Shown: positions 34,014 to 42,139, numbered from the stretch's first letter. The stretch is 45,352 nucleotides of DNA from JADLEX01 sp964586775 (GCA_964586775.1 CAZPJD010000278.1:1-45352), one strand, 5' to 3'. The notes: generated by a model from the letters alone, not told the origin. A program made the numbers and translations.

Positions 34014-35168
34014 CTACAGGTTGAACATCAGGTACGACAGCAGTTGGTAAACGTCGTCGGTGACCTGCGCCTCGTTGTGGAACGACGTGTACGTGACGCG
34101 CCCTTCTCCCGAGTCGAAGCGCACGAGCAGCGGCTCATCCTCGAACGGTACCGTGTTGGTCTCGAACGATCCCTGCACGAGAATCGACGTGCCCTCGCCA
34201 ACGCCGTCCATCACCACCCAGATCGGCAGGTCGAAAAAGATTTCGATTTGCGTCTTGCCCAGATGCTCGGCCAGGTCGGCATCGACCACGTCCGCGAGCA
34301 CCTCGTAGCTGCCGAGGCCGATCTTGGGATTGGACGGGAATGAGATGGCGTCGGGCCAGACGAATTCAACATACGCATAAGACCAATCCGACGCGTAGAG
34401 CCGCCCGCCCGCCTGCACGAAATTGAACAGATTCTCGTTCACCATGCCCACGTCGAGCGGCTCGATGCCGCCGTGCCCCGACGTCGCGACGGTATCGTCG
34501 TCCACCGCGTCATCATCCACCGTGTCATCATCCGTCGCGTCGTCATCTGTCGTGTCGTCGTCCGTCGTGTCATCGTCGGCGTCGTCATCCGAACCGGCGG
34601 GCGCAATGTACGGTTCCGCCGTGCAGTTGAGGAACAGGTAGGTGTAAGTGGCGATCTTCGACTCGTCCTCCAGATCCGTCGGAGTGAGCATGTCGAAATC
34701 CGTCCCCTCGACGAACCCCATGCCCTTGAGCACGTCCTGCACCGTGTCGTAATCGCCCGGGACCACGGCGATCGTGTGCGGCGGCGGACGCACGATGATG
34801 TCCTTTTCGTTCGTCTCGTCGGCGCAGATCTGTGCGCTCGCGTCGCCGACGTACTCGCCCTTCGTCGCCTTCAGATGCTGAATCCCGCCCTCGACGAGAT
34901 CGAACGCGAAAAAGCCCTCCACGTCCGACGTCGTTTCCAGGCCGAGCTCCGGCAATTCCACTTTCGCACCACCGACATGCGTGATGCCGTCCGGCGCGAG
35001 CACGAATCCCTGTAGCGGGGCGTCGCCGAATTCGCAGGTCGGGATCGTATCTTCGTCGTCGTTCGCCCCCCCGAATCGGCCGGTGGTCTCATCCTCGCTG
35101 CCGCAGTCGCAGCCGATCGCGCAGGTGGCGGCCAACATCAGCACACCGAGAATCGCCCATCCACGCAT
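34014..35168 (-). CDS. Asp-rich repeat lipoprotein with a carboxypeptidase-regulatory-like domain
   Basis: This is a 384-residue protein. The signal sequence ends in CAIGC (Cys20). Next comes a domain that looks like a carboxypeptidase-regulatory or transthyretin-like beta-sandwich (GFVLAPDGITHVGGAKVELP to VEGGIQHLKATKGEYVG). After that lies a two-part region that resembles a glutamine-amidotransferase-like Rossmann fold (IAVVPGDYDTVQDVLKGMGF; LFNFVQAGGRLYASDWSYAY; GRVTYTSFHNEAQ), interrupted by an aspartate tract of the unit DDD[TA][TV] (34494-34590). The catalytic Cys of true amidotransferases is not evident. The split of this fold by a repeat linker is odd; the tract may have expanded within a loop. 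A strong ribosome binding site (GGAGGGGTCC) precedes the ATG at 35168. Its role is unknown. Confidence 0.75.
   Translation of the reverse strand: MRGWAILGVLMLAATCAIGCDCGSEDETTGRFGGANDDEDTIPTCEFGDAPLQGFVLAPDGITHVGGAKVELPELGLETTSDVEGFFAFDLVEGGIQHLKATKGEYVGDASAQICADETNEKDIIVRPPPHTIAVVPGDYDTVQDVLKGMGFVEGTDFDMLTPTDLEDESKIATYTYLFLNCTAEPYIAPAGSDDDADDDTTDDDTTDDDATDDDTVDDDAVDDDTVATSGHGGIEPLDVGMVNENLFNFVQAGGRLYASDWSYAYVEFVWPDAISFPSNPKIGLGSYEVLADVVDADLAEHLGKTQIEIFFDLPIWVVMDGVGEGTSILVQGSFETNTVPFEDEPLLVRFDSGEGRVTYTSFHNEAQVTDDVYQLLSYLMFNL
34494..34590 (-). repeat. 15-bp tandem repeat coding for Asp-rich linker
   Basis: About six imperfect units of 15 bp encode DDD plus two of T, A or V. A similar but less regular tract lies at 33725-33823 in the penicillin acylase gene. 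Confidence 0.75.
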
Positions 35169-35241
35169 GGACCCCTCCGCGGCAAGCGGTGCGCGCTCGC
35201 CATCGCTTAATGGTCATCGGAGAGAACACCGAACAGGTTGA

Positions 35242-35247
35242 ATAATA
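35242..35247 (-). promoter_or_regulatory. Possible -10 box upstream of the lipoprotein gene at 35168
   Basis: The minus strand reads TATTAT at 35247-35242, about 75 bp upstream of the ATG at 35168. The -35 region (TGCGAA) is weak, so the promoter is uncertain. Confidence 0.3.
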
Positions 35248-35363
35248 CCTGACCGGCGGTCGGATTCGCAATTCCCATCGATCGCGGAAGCCCACGAGCG
35301 CAAACGGGACGACGCTTCCGTTTTGGGCGCGCCGACGACGCCCCCGGGACGGCCCGGATGCGA

Positions 35364-35392
35364 TTGACACCCCATGGGATTTCCATTAGATC
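35364..35392 (+). promoter_or_regulatory. Promoter for tRNA-Glu
   Basis: TTGACA (35364-35369), a 17-bp spacer and TAGATC (35387-35392) place transcription start about 16 bp before the tRNA. Confidence 0.6.
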
Positions 35393-35414
35393 AAGCGTCC
35401 GTTCCGTACGGTGC

Positions 35415-35487
35415 GTCCCCATCGTCTAGCGGTCCAGGACTCCGGCCTTTCACGTCGGCAACACGGGTTCGAGTCCCGTTGGGGACG
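35415..35487 (+). tRNA. tRNA-Glu (anticodon TTC)
   Basis: This is a 73-nt cloverleaf without encoded CCA. The acceptor stem pairs GTCCCCA (35415-35421) with TGGGGAC (35480-35486), with discriminator G35487. The anticodon stem-loop is CCGGC-CTTTCAC-GTCGG, giving anticodon TTC. The T-arm CGGGTTCGAGTCCCG is standard. The close match to bacterial tRNA-Glu genes (ATCGTCTAGCGGT, GGTTCGAGTCCC) leaves little doubt. It stands as a single gene with a good promoter just upstream. Confidence 0.97.
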
Positions 35488-35506
35488 TCGATCAAACCCC
35501 AGTGAC

Positions 35507-35528
35507 GCTGTTCTCGAAAATGAACAGC
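35507..35528 (+). terminator. Hairpin after tRNA-Glu
   Basis: GCTGTTC (35507-35513) pairs with GAACAGC (35522-35528) about 20 bp behind the tRNA. There is no long T-run, so it may be a processing or Rho-assisted end instead. Confidence 0.4.
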
Positions 35529-35628
35529 CTCCCTCTTGTTCGGCTTCCGGTCCGGCGAGGAACCCTGAGCCACCCCAAATGGGAAGGTCGGCCATCGCCG
35601 ACGGCATAGGAAACGACCGTCGCCGTGC

Positions 35629-36834
35629 TCACTCGTACCGCAGCGCGTCGATGGGATTCAGACTGGCCGCACGTCGCGCGGGGAAGTAGCCGAAGATCAC
35701 GCCGATCGCGGCGGAAAAGAGGAATGACAGCAAATTGATGTTGGAGTTGAAAAGGAAGGGTACGTCCATCACGCCCGCCAGCCCGATCGAAGCCGCCGCG
35801 GCCAGGGCGATGCCCACAACACCACCGAGACTGGATAACACCATCGCCTCGATGAGAAATTGCAGCAACACGTCACGCTCCAGGGCACCGATGGCGAGCC
35901 GGATGCCGATCTCGCGCGTGCGCTCGGTGACCGAGACAAGCATGATATTCATGATGCCGATTCCGCCGACCAGGAGGCTTACGGCCGCCACGCAACCGAG
36001 CAGCATGGTGAGAATCCGAGTGGTGGCGGTCAGCGTTTCCGCGAGTTGACGCGTGTCCAGTACGCGGAAATCGTCTTCCTCGGTTTCGCCGATCTTGCGC
36101 CGCTCGCGAAACAACAGAACCAGTTGTTGCTTGACCTCATCGACGGAGCCCTCATTCCGCACCGCGACCATGATCCGCGCGATGTCCTGGCTGCCGGTGA
36201 GTCGGCGTTGCACCGTGCGCAGAGGCATTACGACGACGTCGTCCTGATCCTGTCCCATGGCGGACTGGCCCTTGCCCTGAAGCAGCCCAATCACCTCGCA
36301 ACTGAATCCGGCGAGACGGATTTCCGAGCCGACCGGATTCGCGCCGCCAAACAGCTTGTCCCGGATGGTCTCCCCAATCACGCACACTGACTTCCCCGCG
36401 CGTTCCTCGGCGTCGGTGAACGCGCGCCCGAGCGCCATCGTCCAGCTTCCCGCGGCGAAGAATTCGTTGTTTGTCCCCGTGACCTGCGTGGACCATGCCT
36501 GAGATTGATGGACGACGGTCGTCGCTTTTCCCGCAACCGGCGCGACATCACGTGCGCCCGTGATCTGGTTCCGAATCGCGTCGGCGTCTCCGTTCGTAAA
36601 AGCGGATGCACCCAGTTCGGAACCCGGGCCAATCCGTTGGCCGGGGATTATCATGAGTTGATTCGTCCCCATGGCGGCGATCTGGTCGGAAACCGACTTG
36701 GTCGCGCCGTTGCCCAAGGTGACCAGCGTGATGACGGCGGCGATGCCGATGACAATCCCGAGGGTGGTGAGAAACGAGCGGAGCAAATTGCGGAGGATGG
36801 CGCGAAGGGCGAGGATCACCGTGTTCCACAACAT
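35629..36834 (-). CDS. MacB-type ABC transporter permease
   Basis: This is a 401-residue inner-membrane protein of the MacB/FtsX type. An N-terminal span is at about residues 15-40 (FLTTLGIVIGIAAVITLV). A periplasmic domain of about 230 residues follows, then three C-terminal spans that include LLVGGIGIMNIMLVSVTERTR, the classic MacB signature. It ends in RRAASLNPIDALRYE, also typical. With the separate ATPase and the adaptor upstream it should form a tripartite efflux or export system that works with an outer-membrane channel such as TolC. Here ATPase and permease are separate genes, whereas E. coli MacB is fused. The ATG at 36834 shares one base with the ATPase stop (TGATG), so translation is coupled. 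No channel gene lies in the window. Confidence 0.9.
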   Translation of the reverse strand: MLWNTVILALRAILRNLLRSFLTTLGIVIGIAAVITLVTLGNGATKSVSDQIAAMGTNQLMIIPGQRIGPGSELGASAFTNGDADAIRNQITGARDVAPVAGKATTVVHQSQAWSTQVTGTNNEFFAAGSWTMALGRAFTDAEERAGKSVCVIGETIRDKLFGGANPVGSEIRLAGFSCEVIGLLQGKGQSAMGQDQDDVVVMPLRTVQRRLTGSQDIARIMVAVRNEGSVDEVKQQLVLLFRERRKIGETEEDDFRVLDTRQLAETLTATTRILTMLLGCVAAVSLLVGGIGIMNIMLVSVTERTREIGIRLAIGALERDVLLQFLIEAMVLSSLGGVVGIALAAAASIGLAGVMDVPFLFNSNINLLSFLFSAAIGVIFGYFPARRAASLNPIDALRYE

Positions 36835-37538
36835 CAGACGCTCTCCGGGTTGCGGCGATCGCTGGCCACGCGCCCGTCGACAAAGTGAATCACACGTCCG
36901 GCGTAGGTCGCAATGTCGGGTTCGTGGGTTACCATCAGCACGGTGATGCCTTGGTCGCGATTCAATGCGACCAGCAATTCCATGATTTCCGCGCTCGTGT
37001 GGGTATCGAGATTACCAGTCGGTTCGTCCGCCAGCAGCACTTTGGGCCGGGTGACGATCGCACGCGCAATGGCGATTCGCTGCTGTTGTCCGCCGGAGAG
37101 TTCCGAAGGGTGATGACGTTCCCAACCGCCGAGTCCGACCTGCTCCAGAGCGGCACGGGCGGCGATCGGGCGTTTGGCGGCGCTTTCACGACGATAGATC
37201 AGCGGGAGTTCGATGTTCTCGATCGCCGTCGTGCGAGCCATCAGATTGAAGCCTTGGAACACGAATCCCAGATAGTGTCGGCGCAGCAGGGCGCGTTGGT
37301 TGCGGGACAACGCCTCGACGTGGACGTTTTGAAATTCGTAGCTCCCGCCGGTGGGCGTGTCGAGACATCCGAGGATGTTCATCATCGTCGATTTGCCCGA
37401 ACCGCTCGGTCCCATGATCGCGACGAACTCTCCCGCAACGACGGCCAAATCGATGCCTTTCAACGCCTGAAACGCAGCCGGCCCGTCGCCATAGGTCTTC
37501 GTGACCCCGGACAGCCGAATGAGAGCCTCGTCATTCAC
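36834..37538 (-). CDS. MacB-type ABC transporter ATPase
   Basis: This is a 234-residue nucleotide-binding protein. Walker A is GPSGSGKS (43-50), the Q-loop is FVFQGFNL, the ABC signature is LSGGQQQR, Walker B is VLLADEPTGNLD and the switch His is in VTHEPDIA. LolD/MacB-type features are clear. The start is taken at the GTG at 37538, which overlaps the stop of the adaptor gene (GTGA). The frame is open about 45 codons further upstream, but that region is read in the adaptor frame. It should power the permease encoded directly downstream. Confidence 0.93.
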   Translation of the reverse strand: MNDEALIRLSGVTKTYGDGPAAFQALKGIDLAVVAGEFVAIMGPSGSGKSTMMNILGCLDTPTGGSYEFQNVHVEALSRNQRALLRRHYLGFVFQGFNLMARTTAIENIELPLIYRRESAAKRPIAARAALEQVGLGGWERHHPSELSGGQQQRIAIARAIVTRPKVLLADEPTGNLDTHTSAEIMELLVALNRDQGITVLMVTHEPDIATYAGRVIHFVDGRVASDRRNPESV

Positions 37539-38836
37539 GACGCCGTCCCGATGGTCTCGGTGATCACGTGCTCGCCGGCCCTCAGCGATCCGCCGACGAC
37601 TTCGGTCAACCGGCCGTTGTCGGCGCCGGTCTGGATTTCGATGGGAACCGCTTGGCCGTCGCGCAAAACCCACACGCGCGGCACTCCGTCCGTTGTGGCG
37701 ACCGAGGCCCTTCCCGGCTGGTCCGGCGGGCGCGGCATCAGCTTCCCGACAAAGCCGCCGGATCGATCAGCTGGCACCGGATCGGTCGCGGGCGGCGTGA
37801 AACGAAGGGCGGCGTTGGGGACGAGCAGCGCGTTGTCGCGGGTCACGGTCACGATGTCGATCGTGGCGGTCATGCCGGGACGCAGGCTCAGGTCGCCATT
37901 GCTCACCGTCAGCACCGCGGAGTAGGTCACCACGTTGTCCACGGTCTTGGATCCGTACCCGACCCGGGTGATGATGCCCGAGTACCTGCGTCCGGGCCAG
38001 GCGTCCACCGTGAACGTGGCGCTCTGCCCTTCCTTCACCTGACCGACGTCGGCTTCATCGATGTCCACACGTAATTTCATCTTCGTCAGGTCCTCGGCCA
38101 GCGAGAACAGCACCGGCGCCTGGAATGTCGCGGCAACCGTCTGACCGGGCTCCACTGCACGTGCGAGCACCACGCCGTCGATCGGAGATTTGATGGCGGA
38201 TTTCCCAAAATCGGTTTCGGCGGTCTGCAAGTTGGCGCGGGCCTGAGAAACGCCGGCGCGGGCACTGACTTCGTTTGCTTCTGCACGTTTCCAGTTGGCC
38301 TCGGCCATCTCGAGCTCGCTTTGGGACGTTCCCAAATCGCCGGAAATCTCGAAAAGATGCCGAAGACGCGCCAATACGGCGGCGGTTTCGGCGACCGTGG
38401 CCTGCGCCTGCAGCATCTGCGCTTCGGCGGCCGCGAGCGTTGACCGCGATTTGTTCACGACGTCGCGCAACTTGGAGTGATCGAGTTTCGCCAATATCTG
38501 ACCTGTTTTCACCCGATCGTTTTCGTCGACGAATACGGCGGCGACGATTCCGGAAAGCTCGCTGCTGAGTTCGACCTTGTTGGTGGGCTGAAGTGTGCCC
38601 GTTGCGGACACCGTCACCACCAAATTCCCGATCACCGCCTCTTCCGTCTGAAAACGAGTTGCCGCAACGCGCCCTCCCGCGCGCAAGGTCAGCACAGCGA
38701 TTCCCAGACCGATGACCGTGGGCAGCGTCAGGAGCAGCCAATTCCGCCGACGCCAATACGGACTTTCGGACTCGGACTTCAGGAGCGCGTTCAATGAAGG
38801 GAGTACGGTCGTGTTTGGATTTTCCGCCTGTTTCAT
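37535..38836 (-). CDS. MacA-like periplasmic adaptor (membrane fusion protein)
   Basis: This is a 433-residue protein with an N-terminal membrane anchor (WLLLTLPTVIGLGIAVLTL, about residues 33-51) and the HlyD/MacA layout. That is a half-lipoyl (SATGTLQPTNKVELSSELSG), a long alpha-hairpin (about residues 120-200, KSRSTLAAAEAQMLQAQATV), a second half-lipoyl (SAIKSPIDGVVLARAVEPGQ), a beta-barrel and a membrane-proximal domain. It links the inner-membrane transporter to an outer-membrane channel. The start at 38836 is chosen because AGGGAAAG precedes it. An insert rich in Pro (about residues 345-380) in the membrane-proximal part is unusual. The gene follows tetR by about 100 bp on the same strand. 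Confidence 0.9.
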   Translation of the reverse strand: MKQAENPNTTVLPSLNALLKSESESPYWRRRNWLLLTLPTVIGLGIAVLTLRAGGRVAATRFQTEEAVIGNLVVTVSATGTLQPTNKVELSSELSGIVAAVFVDENDRVKTGQILAKLDHSKLRDVVNKSRSTLAAAEAQMLQAQATVAETAAVLARLRHLFEISGDLGTSQSELEMAEANWKRAEANEVSARAGVSQARANLQTAETDFGKSAIKSPIDGVVLARAVEPGQTVAATFQAPVLFSLAEDLTKMKLRVDIDEADVGQVKEGQSATFTVDAWPGRRYSGIITRVGYGSKTVDNVVTYSAVLTVSNGDLSLRPGMTATIDIVTVTRDNALLVPNAALRFTPPATDPVPADRSGGFVGKLMPRPPDQPGRASVATTDGVPRVWVLRDGQAVPIEIQTGADNGRLTEVVGGSLRAGEHVITETIGTAS

Positions 38837-38938
38837 GGTCTTTCCCTGCCGATCGGGTGGGTCGCGGTTTGTCGCGCCCATTTCCCGATCGACGATTCGC
38901 GCCGTTGAATCCGCGCGGGCGCATCGACCGCGCGGGCA

Positions 38939-39616
38939 CTAGCGGGGTTGTCCGCGACCGGGCAGGCGACGCGTTCGGTTTCGAGGAGGCATTCGAGTCT
39001 CACGATTGTCATCTCGGTGCTGTGGATCCGCGATCCCGTGCAGAAGAGCGTCGACGAAGCCCCGCACGAAGGACTCCCGACTGTCCGTGACGTTCGGCAA
39101 CCGTCGCGACCGCACAAAATCGACACAGCCGCCGAAGATCGCGCGAGCGAGCGGTATTGTGTCGAAGCGGCGGACGCGGCCAAGGCGCATTTCCGCCTCG
39201 AAGCAGGCACTGATTCGTTCGACGATTTGCTGGGGGGGCGGTGTCTCGGGCTGAGCAAAGAGGAGTCGGCGGATTTCCCCCGACATCGAACTCGTTTCCG
39301 CGAGTTCTAAAAACGGGTGGACTCGAAAACACGATTCGAGCACCACCTCGATAAGGTGTTCGAGGTTCTCGCCAAGGTCCCGTCGGGCGGCGAACTTCGC
39401 AAAGGCGTGCAACGCTTCCGGAGGCTGCGTTTCGCGGTGAATCACTGCGGCGAGCAAGGCTTCCCTGGACTTATATCGGTAAAAGAGGATTCCTTCCGAC
39501 ACGCCGGCCCGTCGGGCGATTGCCGCCGTGGTCGCCGCGTGTCCCTCCTCGCGAAACACGTCGCGTGCGGCATCCAGAAGGTCCTCTTCGCGAATGCTCG
39601 GCGGTCGACCACGCAT
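38939..39616 (-). CDS. TetR family repressor of the MacAB-like operon
   Basis: This is a 225-residue regulator with an N-terminal helix-turn-helix of TetR type (residues 25-55, HAATTAAIARRAGVSEGILF). The divergent C-terminal half (about residues 60-200) would bind a ligand. The C-terminal tail is Arg-rich. It heads the leftward transporter operon and should repress it, and itself, until the exported compound is present. The start is taken as ATG at 39616; an upstream GTG at 39631 lies within the predicted promoter and cannot be used if that promoter is real. No ribosome binding site precedes the ATG and the transcript probably begins at or next to it. Confidence 0.85.
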   Translation of the reverse strand: MRGRPPSIREEDLLDAARDVFREEGHAATTAAIARRAGVSEGILFYRYKSREALLAAVIHRETQPPEALHAFAKFAARRDLGENLEHLIEVVLESCFRVHPFLELAETSSMSGEIRRLLFAQPETPPPQQIVERISACFEAEMRLGRVRRFDTIPLARAIFGGCVDFVRSRRLPNVTDSRESFVRGFVDALLHGIADPQHRDDNRETRMPPRNRTRRLPGRGQPR

Positions 39617-39617
39617 A

Positions 39618-39650
39618 TATTGAGTATACACTCAGTATTATGAGTGTCAA
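39618..39650. promoter_or_regulatory. TetR operator and leftward promoter
   Basis: The minus strand reads TTGACA (39645-39650), a 16-bp spacer, then TATACT (39623-39628). Three half-sites overlap it: TGAGT (39621-39625), ACTCA (39630-39634) and TGAGT (39641-39645). TGAGTATACACTCA (39621-39634) is a clean palindrome, so repressor binding would cover the promoter. Confidence 0.7.
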
Positions 39651-39762
39651 GGGCCGACCAAATTCGGTCCCATCGCTCGTCGCGTTTCCCCGTTGCATTC
39701 CCGGCGGAAAAATCCGACGCTTTTGGGGTCGAATCCGAAACCCCGATTCCGAGAGCACCGCC

Positions 39763-41217
39763 ATGATGACACCGCGTGAATACGAGGAGAGCCTGCGAAA
39801 GCTCCGGCTCGTGGTCTACATGTTCGGTCGCCGGGTGGAGAACCCGGTCGACGATCCCATCATCCGCCCGTCGATGAACGCGGTGGCAAAGACCTACGAG
39901 ATGGCCGCCCGCCCCGAATTCGCCGAAATCATGACGGCCACCTCCCACCTGACCGGGCGGCGTATCAACCGTTTCACGCACGTCGCCCAAAGCACGCACG
40001 ATCTGCTGATGCGCACCAAGATGGGCCGCCTGATGGGTGCGCACACGGGATGCTGTTTTCAGCGGTGCGTGGGGATGGACGCGCTCTCGGCGTTGTCGAT
40101 CACGACGTTCAACATGGACCGGCAAATCGGGACGACTTACCACGAACGCTTCCGGACCTATCTTGCGGATGTTCAGGATCGCGATCTCGTCTGCGACGGA
40201 GCGATGACCGATCCCAAGGGCGACCGCTCGCTTCCGCCGCACCGGCAGCCGGATCCCGACGTGTACCTGCGCGTGGTGGAGCGCCGCGAGGATGGCATCG
40301 TCGTGCGCGGCGCGAAGGCCCACCAGACCGGCGCGGTCAACAGCCACGAGATCATCGTGATGCCGACCGTGGCGATGAAGGAAGAAGACCGCGACTGGGC
40401 CGTCGCCTTCGCCGTGCCCAGCGACGCGCCGGGCGTCATCTACATCATGGGCCGCCAGTCCTGCGACACGCGTAAACTCGAAGGGGACGCGCTGGACGTG
40501 GGCAATCCGTACTTCGGCGGTCACGAGGCGCTGGTGGTGTTCGACGACGTGTTCGTCCCGTGGGAGCGCGTCTTCATGTGCGGCGAGACGGCTTTTGTCG
40601 GGGAGCTGGTGGAGAAGTTCGCGACCTTTCACCGCCAGAGCTACGCGTGCAAGGTCGGCGTCGGGGATGTGCTGATCGGAGCGACGCAGACCATCGCCGA
40701 ATACAACGGCACGCAAAACGCCGCGCATGTCCGCGACAAGATCATCGAGATGAACCACCTGAACGAAACGCTGTACTGCGGATCGATCGCGTGCGCGTCG
40801 GAAGGCCACGCCGAGCCGAGTGGGACGTACATCGTCAATCCCCTGCTCGCCAACGTCTCCAAGCACAACGTCACGCGCTTTCCGTTCACCATCGCGCGGC
40901 TGGCGCAGGACGTCGCCGGCGGGGCGATGGTCACGCTGCCGTCCGCGGCCGATTTCCGATCGCCCGAGGTCGGGCCGTGGGTGGAAAAATATTTCCGGAC
41001 GAAGCCCGATGTCCCGACCGAGAATCGGCTGCGTGTGCTGCGCCTGATCGAGCACATGACGCTGGGCGCGGCGGCCGTCGGCTACCTGACCGAGTCGCTG
41101 CACGGCGCGGGATCGCCGCAGGCCCAGCGGATCATGATCGCACGGCAGGTGAACATGGACGAAAAGAAAAAATTGTCGCAAAGGTTGTGCGGCGTCCTGA
41201 GCGACCCGGAAGAGTAG
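39763..41217 (+). CDS. abfD: 4-hydroxybutyryl-CoA dehydratase/vinylacetyl-CoA isomerase homologue
   Basis: This is a 484-residue flavin and [4Fe-4S] enzyme of the 4-hydroxyphenylacetate 3-hydroxylase fold, close in length to the clostridial enzyme (490). Diagnostic stretches match AbfD: YMFGRRVENPVDDPIIRPS, TGCCFQRCVGMDA, DGAMTDPKGDRS, GAKAHQTGAVNSHE, NVTRFPFTIARLAQDVAGG and LHGAGSPQAQRIMIARQ. Cluster ligands correspond to Cys98, Cys102, His290 and Cys296 (C99, C103, H292 and C299 of Clostridium). The His-to-Cys spacing is one residue shorter (HRQSYAC). The reaction turns 4-hydroxybutyryl-CoA into crotonyl-CoA, used in aminobutyrate/succinate fermentation or in carbon-fixation cycles. No partner CoA-transferase or dehydrogenase gene is next to it. 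The ATG at 39763 is a reasonable start; the frame remains open further upstream. Confidence 0.88.
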   Translation: MMTPREYEESLRKLRLVVYMFGRRVENPVDDPIIRPSMNAVAKTYEMAARPEFAEIMTATSHLTGRRINRFTHVAQSTHDLLMRTKMGRLMGAHTGCCFQRCVGMDALSALSITTFNMDRQIGTTYHERFRTYLADVQDRDLVCDGAMTDPKGDRSLPPHRQPDPDVYLRVVERREDGIVVRGAKAHQTGAVNSHEIIVMPTVAMKEEDRDWAVAFAVPSDAPGVIYIMGRQSCDTRKLEGDALDVGNPYFGGHEALVVFDDVFVPWERVFMCGETAFVGELVEKFATFHRQSYACKVGVGDVLIGATQTIAEYNGTQNAAHVRDKIIEMNHLNETLYCGSIACASEGHAEPSGTYIVNPLLANVSKHNVTRFPFTIARLAQDVAGGAMVTLPSAADFRSPEVGPWVEKYFRTKPDVPTENRLRVLRLIEHMTLGAAAVGYLTESLHGAGSPQAQRIMIARQVNMDEKKKLSQRLCGVLSDPEE

Positions 41218-41239
41218 CGGCGCCGGTCAGGGAATCCCC

Positions 41240-42109
41240 ATGCAATACGAGGGCATCGTCATCCGCCCGCCGTCCGAGGCGGACTCGCTCATCCTTCAGG
41301 CCACCTTCGGCTGCTCGCACAACAAATGCACGTTCTGCCCCACCTACAAGGGCACGAAGTTTCGCATCAAGGACATCGACCGCTTCCGCGCCGACGTGGA
41401 CGAGATGGCCGTGCATCCCTGGCGGCGCGTGTTTTTGGGCGACGGCGACGCGCTCATCATGCCGCGGCGCGAGTTGCTCGCGCGGCTCGCCATCCTTCGC
41501 GAGCGCATCACGCATCTCGCGCGCGTGGGCATCTACGGCAACGCCAAGGCGATCTTGCGCAAGACGCCCGCCGAGCTCGCCGAGCTGCGCGACGCGGGGC
41601 TCGGCATCGTGTATTTCGGGCTCGAGTCGGGCGATCAGGATACGCTGGACTTCATCGAAAAAGGGCAGCCGGTCGAACGCATGATCGAGGCCGGGCGGCG
41701 CGTGCGCGACGCGGGTCTGCTGCTGTCGGCCACCGTGCTGCTCGGGATCGCGCGGCCCGGGCGCGGGGCGATCCACGCCGAGGAGACGGGGCGCGTGTTG
41801 AGCGCGATCGATCCCGACTTCGTCGGCGCGCTGACCGTGATGGTCGTGCCCGGCACTCCGCTGTGGGATTTTCAGGAACGCGGCGAATACGCCGTACCCG
41901 ATGCCTTCGATCTGCTCGCCGAGCTCTACGTGATGCTGCGCGAGACGCGAATGTCCGGCGGGCTCTTCATGAGCAACCACGCCAGCAACTACCTGCCGGT
42001 GCGGGTGCGTATGCCGCACGAAAAGGACGCCGCGCTCGCCGCGATCCGCCGCGTGATCGACGCGCGCGACGCGGGCATGCTCAAGCCGGAGTATCTGCGG
42101 GCGCTGTAG
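41240..42109 (+). CDS. Radical SAM protein with CX4CX2C cluster motif
   Basis: This is a 289-residue protein with a radical SAM fold. The cluster cysteines are Cys25, Cys30 and Cys33 in FGCSHNKCTFC, that is C-x4-C-x2-C and not the usual C-x3-C-x2-C. The GCSHNKCTFC block is known from one group of radical SAM proteins of unknown function. Further conserved parts are GDGDALIMPRREL, VGIYGNAKAIL and GIVYFGLESGDQDTLDFIEKG. It would cleave S-adenosylmethionine to form a radical, but its substrate is unknown. The start at 41240 has AGGGA at a good distance. It follows the abfD homologue by 22 bp, so the two may be co-transcribed. A strong hairpin (42147-42185) lies behind its stop. Confidence 0.85.
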   Translation: MQYEGIVIRPPSEADSLILQATFGCSHNKCTFCPTYKGTKFRIKDIDRFRADVDEMAVHPWRRVFLGDGDALIMPRRELLARLAILRERITHLARVGIYGNAKAILRKTPAELAELRDAGLGIVYFGLESGDQDTLDFIEKGQPVERMIEAGRRVRDAGLLLSATVLLGIARPGRGAIHAEETGRVLSAIDPDFVGALTVMVVPGTPLWDFQERGEYAVPDAFDLLAELYVMLRETRMSGGLFMSNHASNYLPVRVRMPHEKDAALAAIRRVIDARDAGMLKPEYLRAL

Positions 42110-42139
42110 TGCGCTCGACGATTGGAATTATCCCGCCCA

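Noticed and set aside
33725..34590. CRISPR-like repeats
   Set aside because: The short GTC/ATC-rich repeats are in frame, code for Asp-rich linkers, and have no spacers.
35415..35487. tRNA-Glu as an integration site for a genomic island
   Set aside because: I saw no second copy of the tRNA 3' end, integrase or island-type genes within the window.
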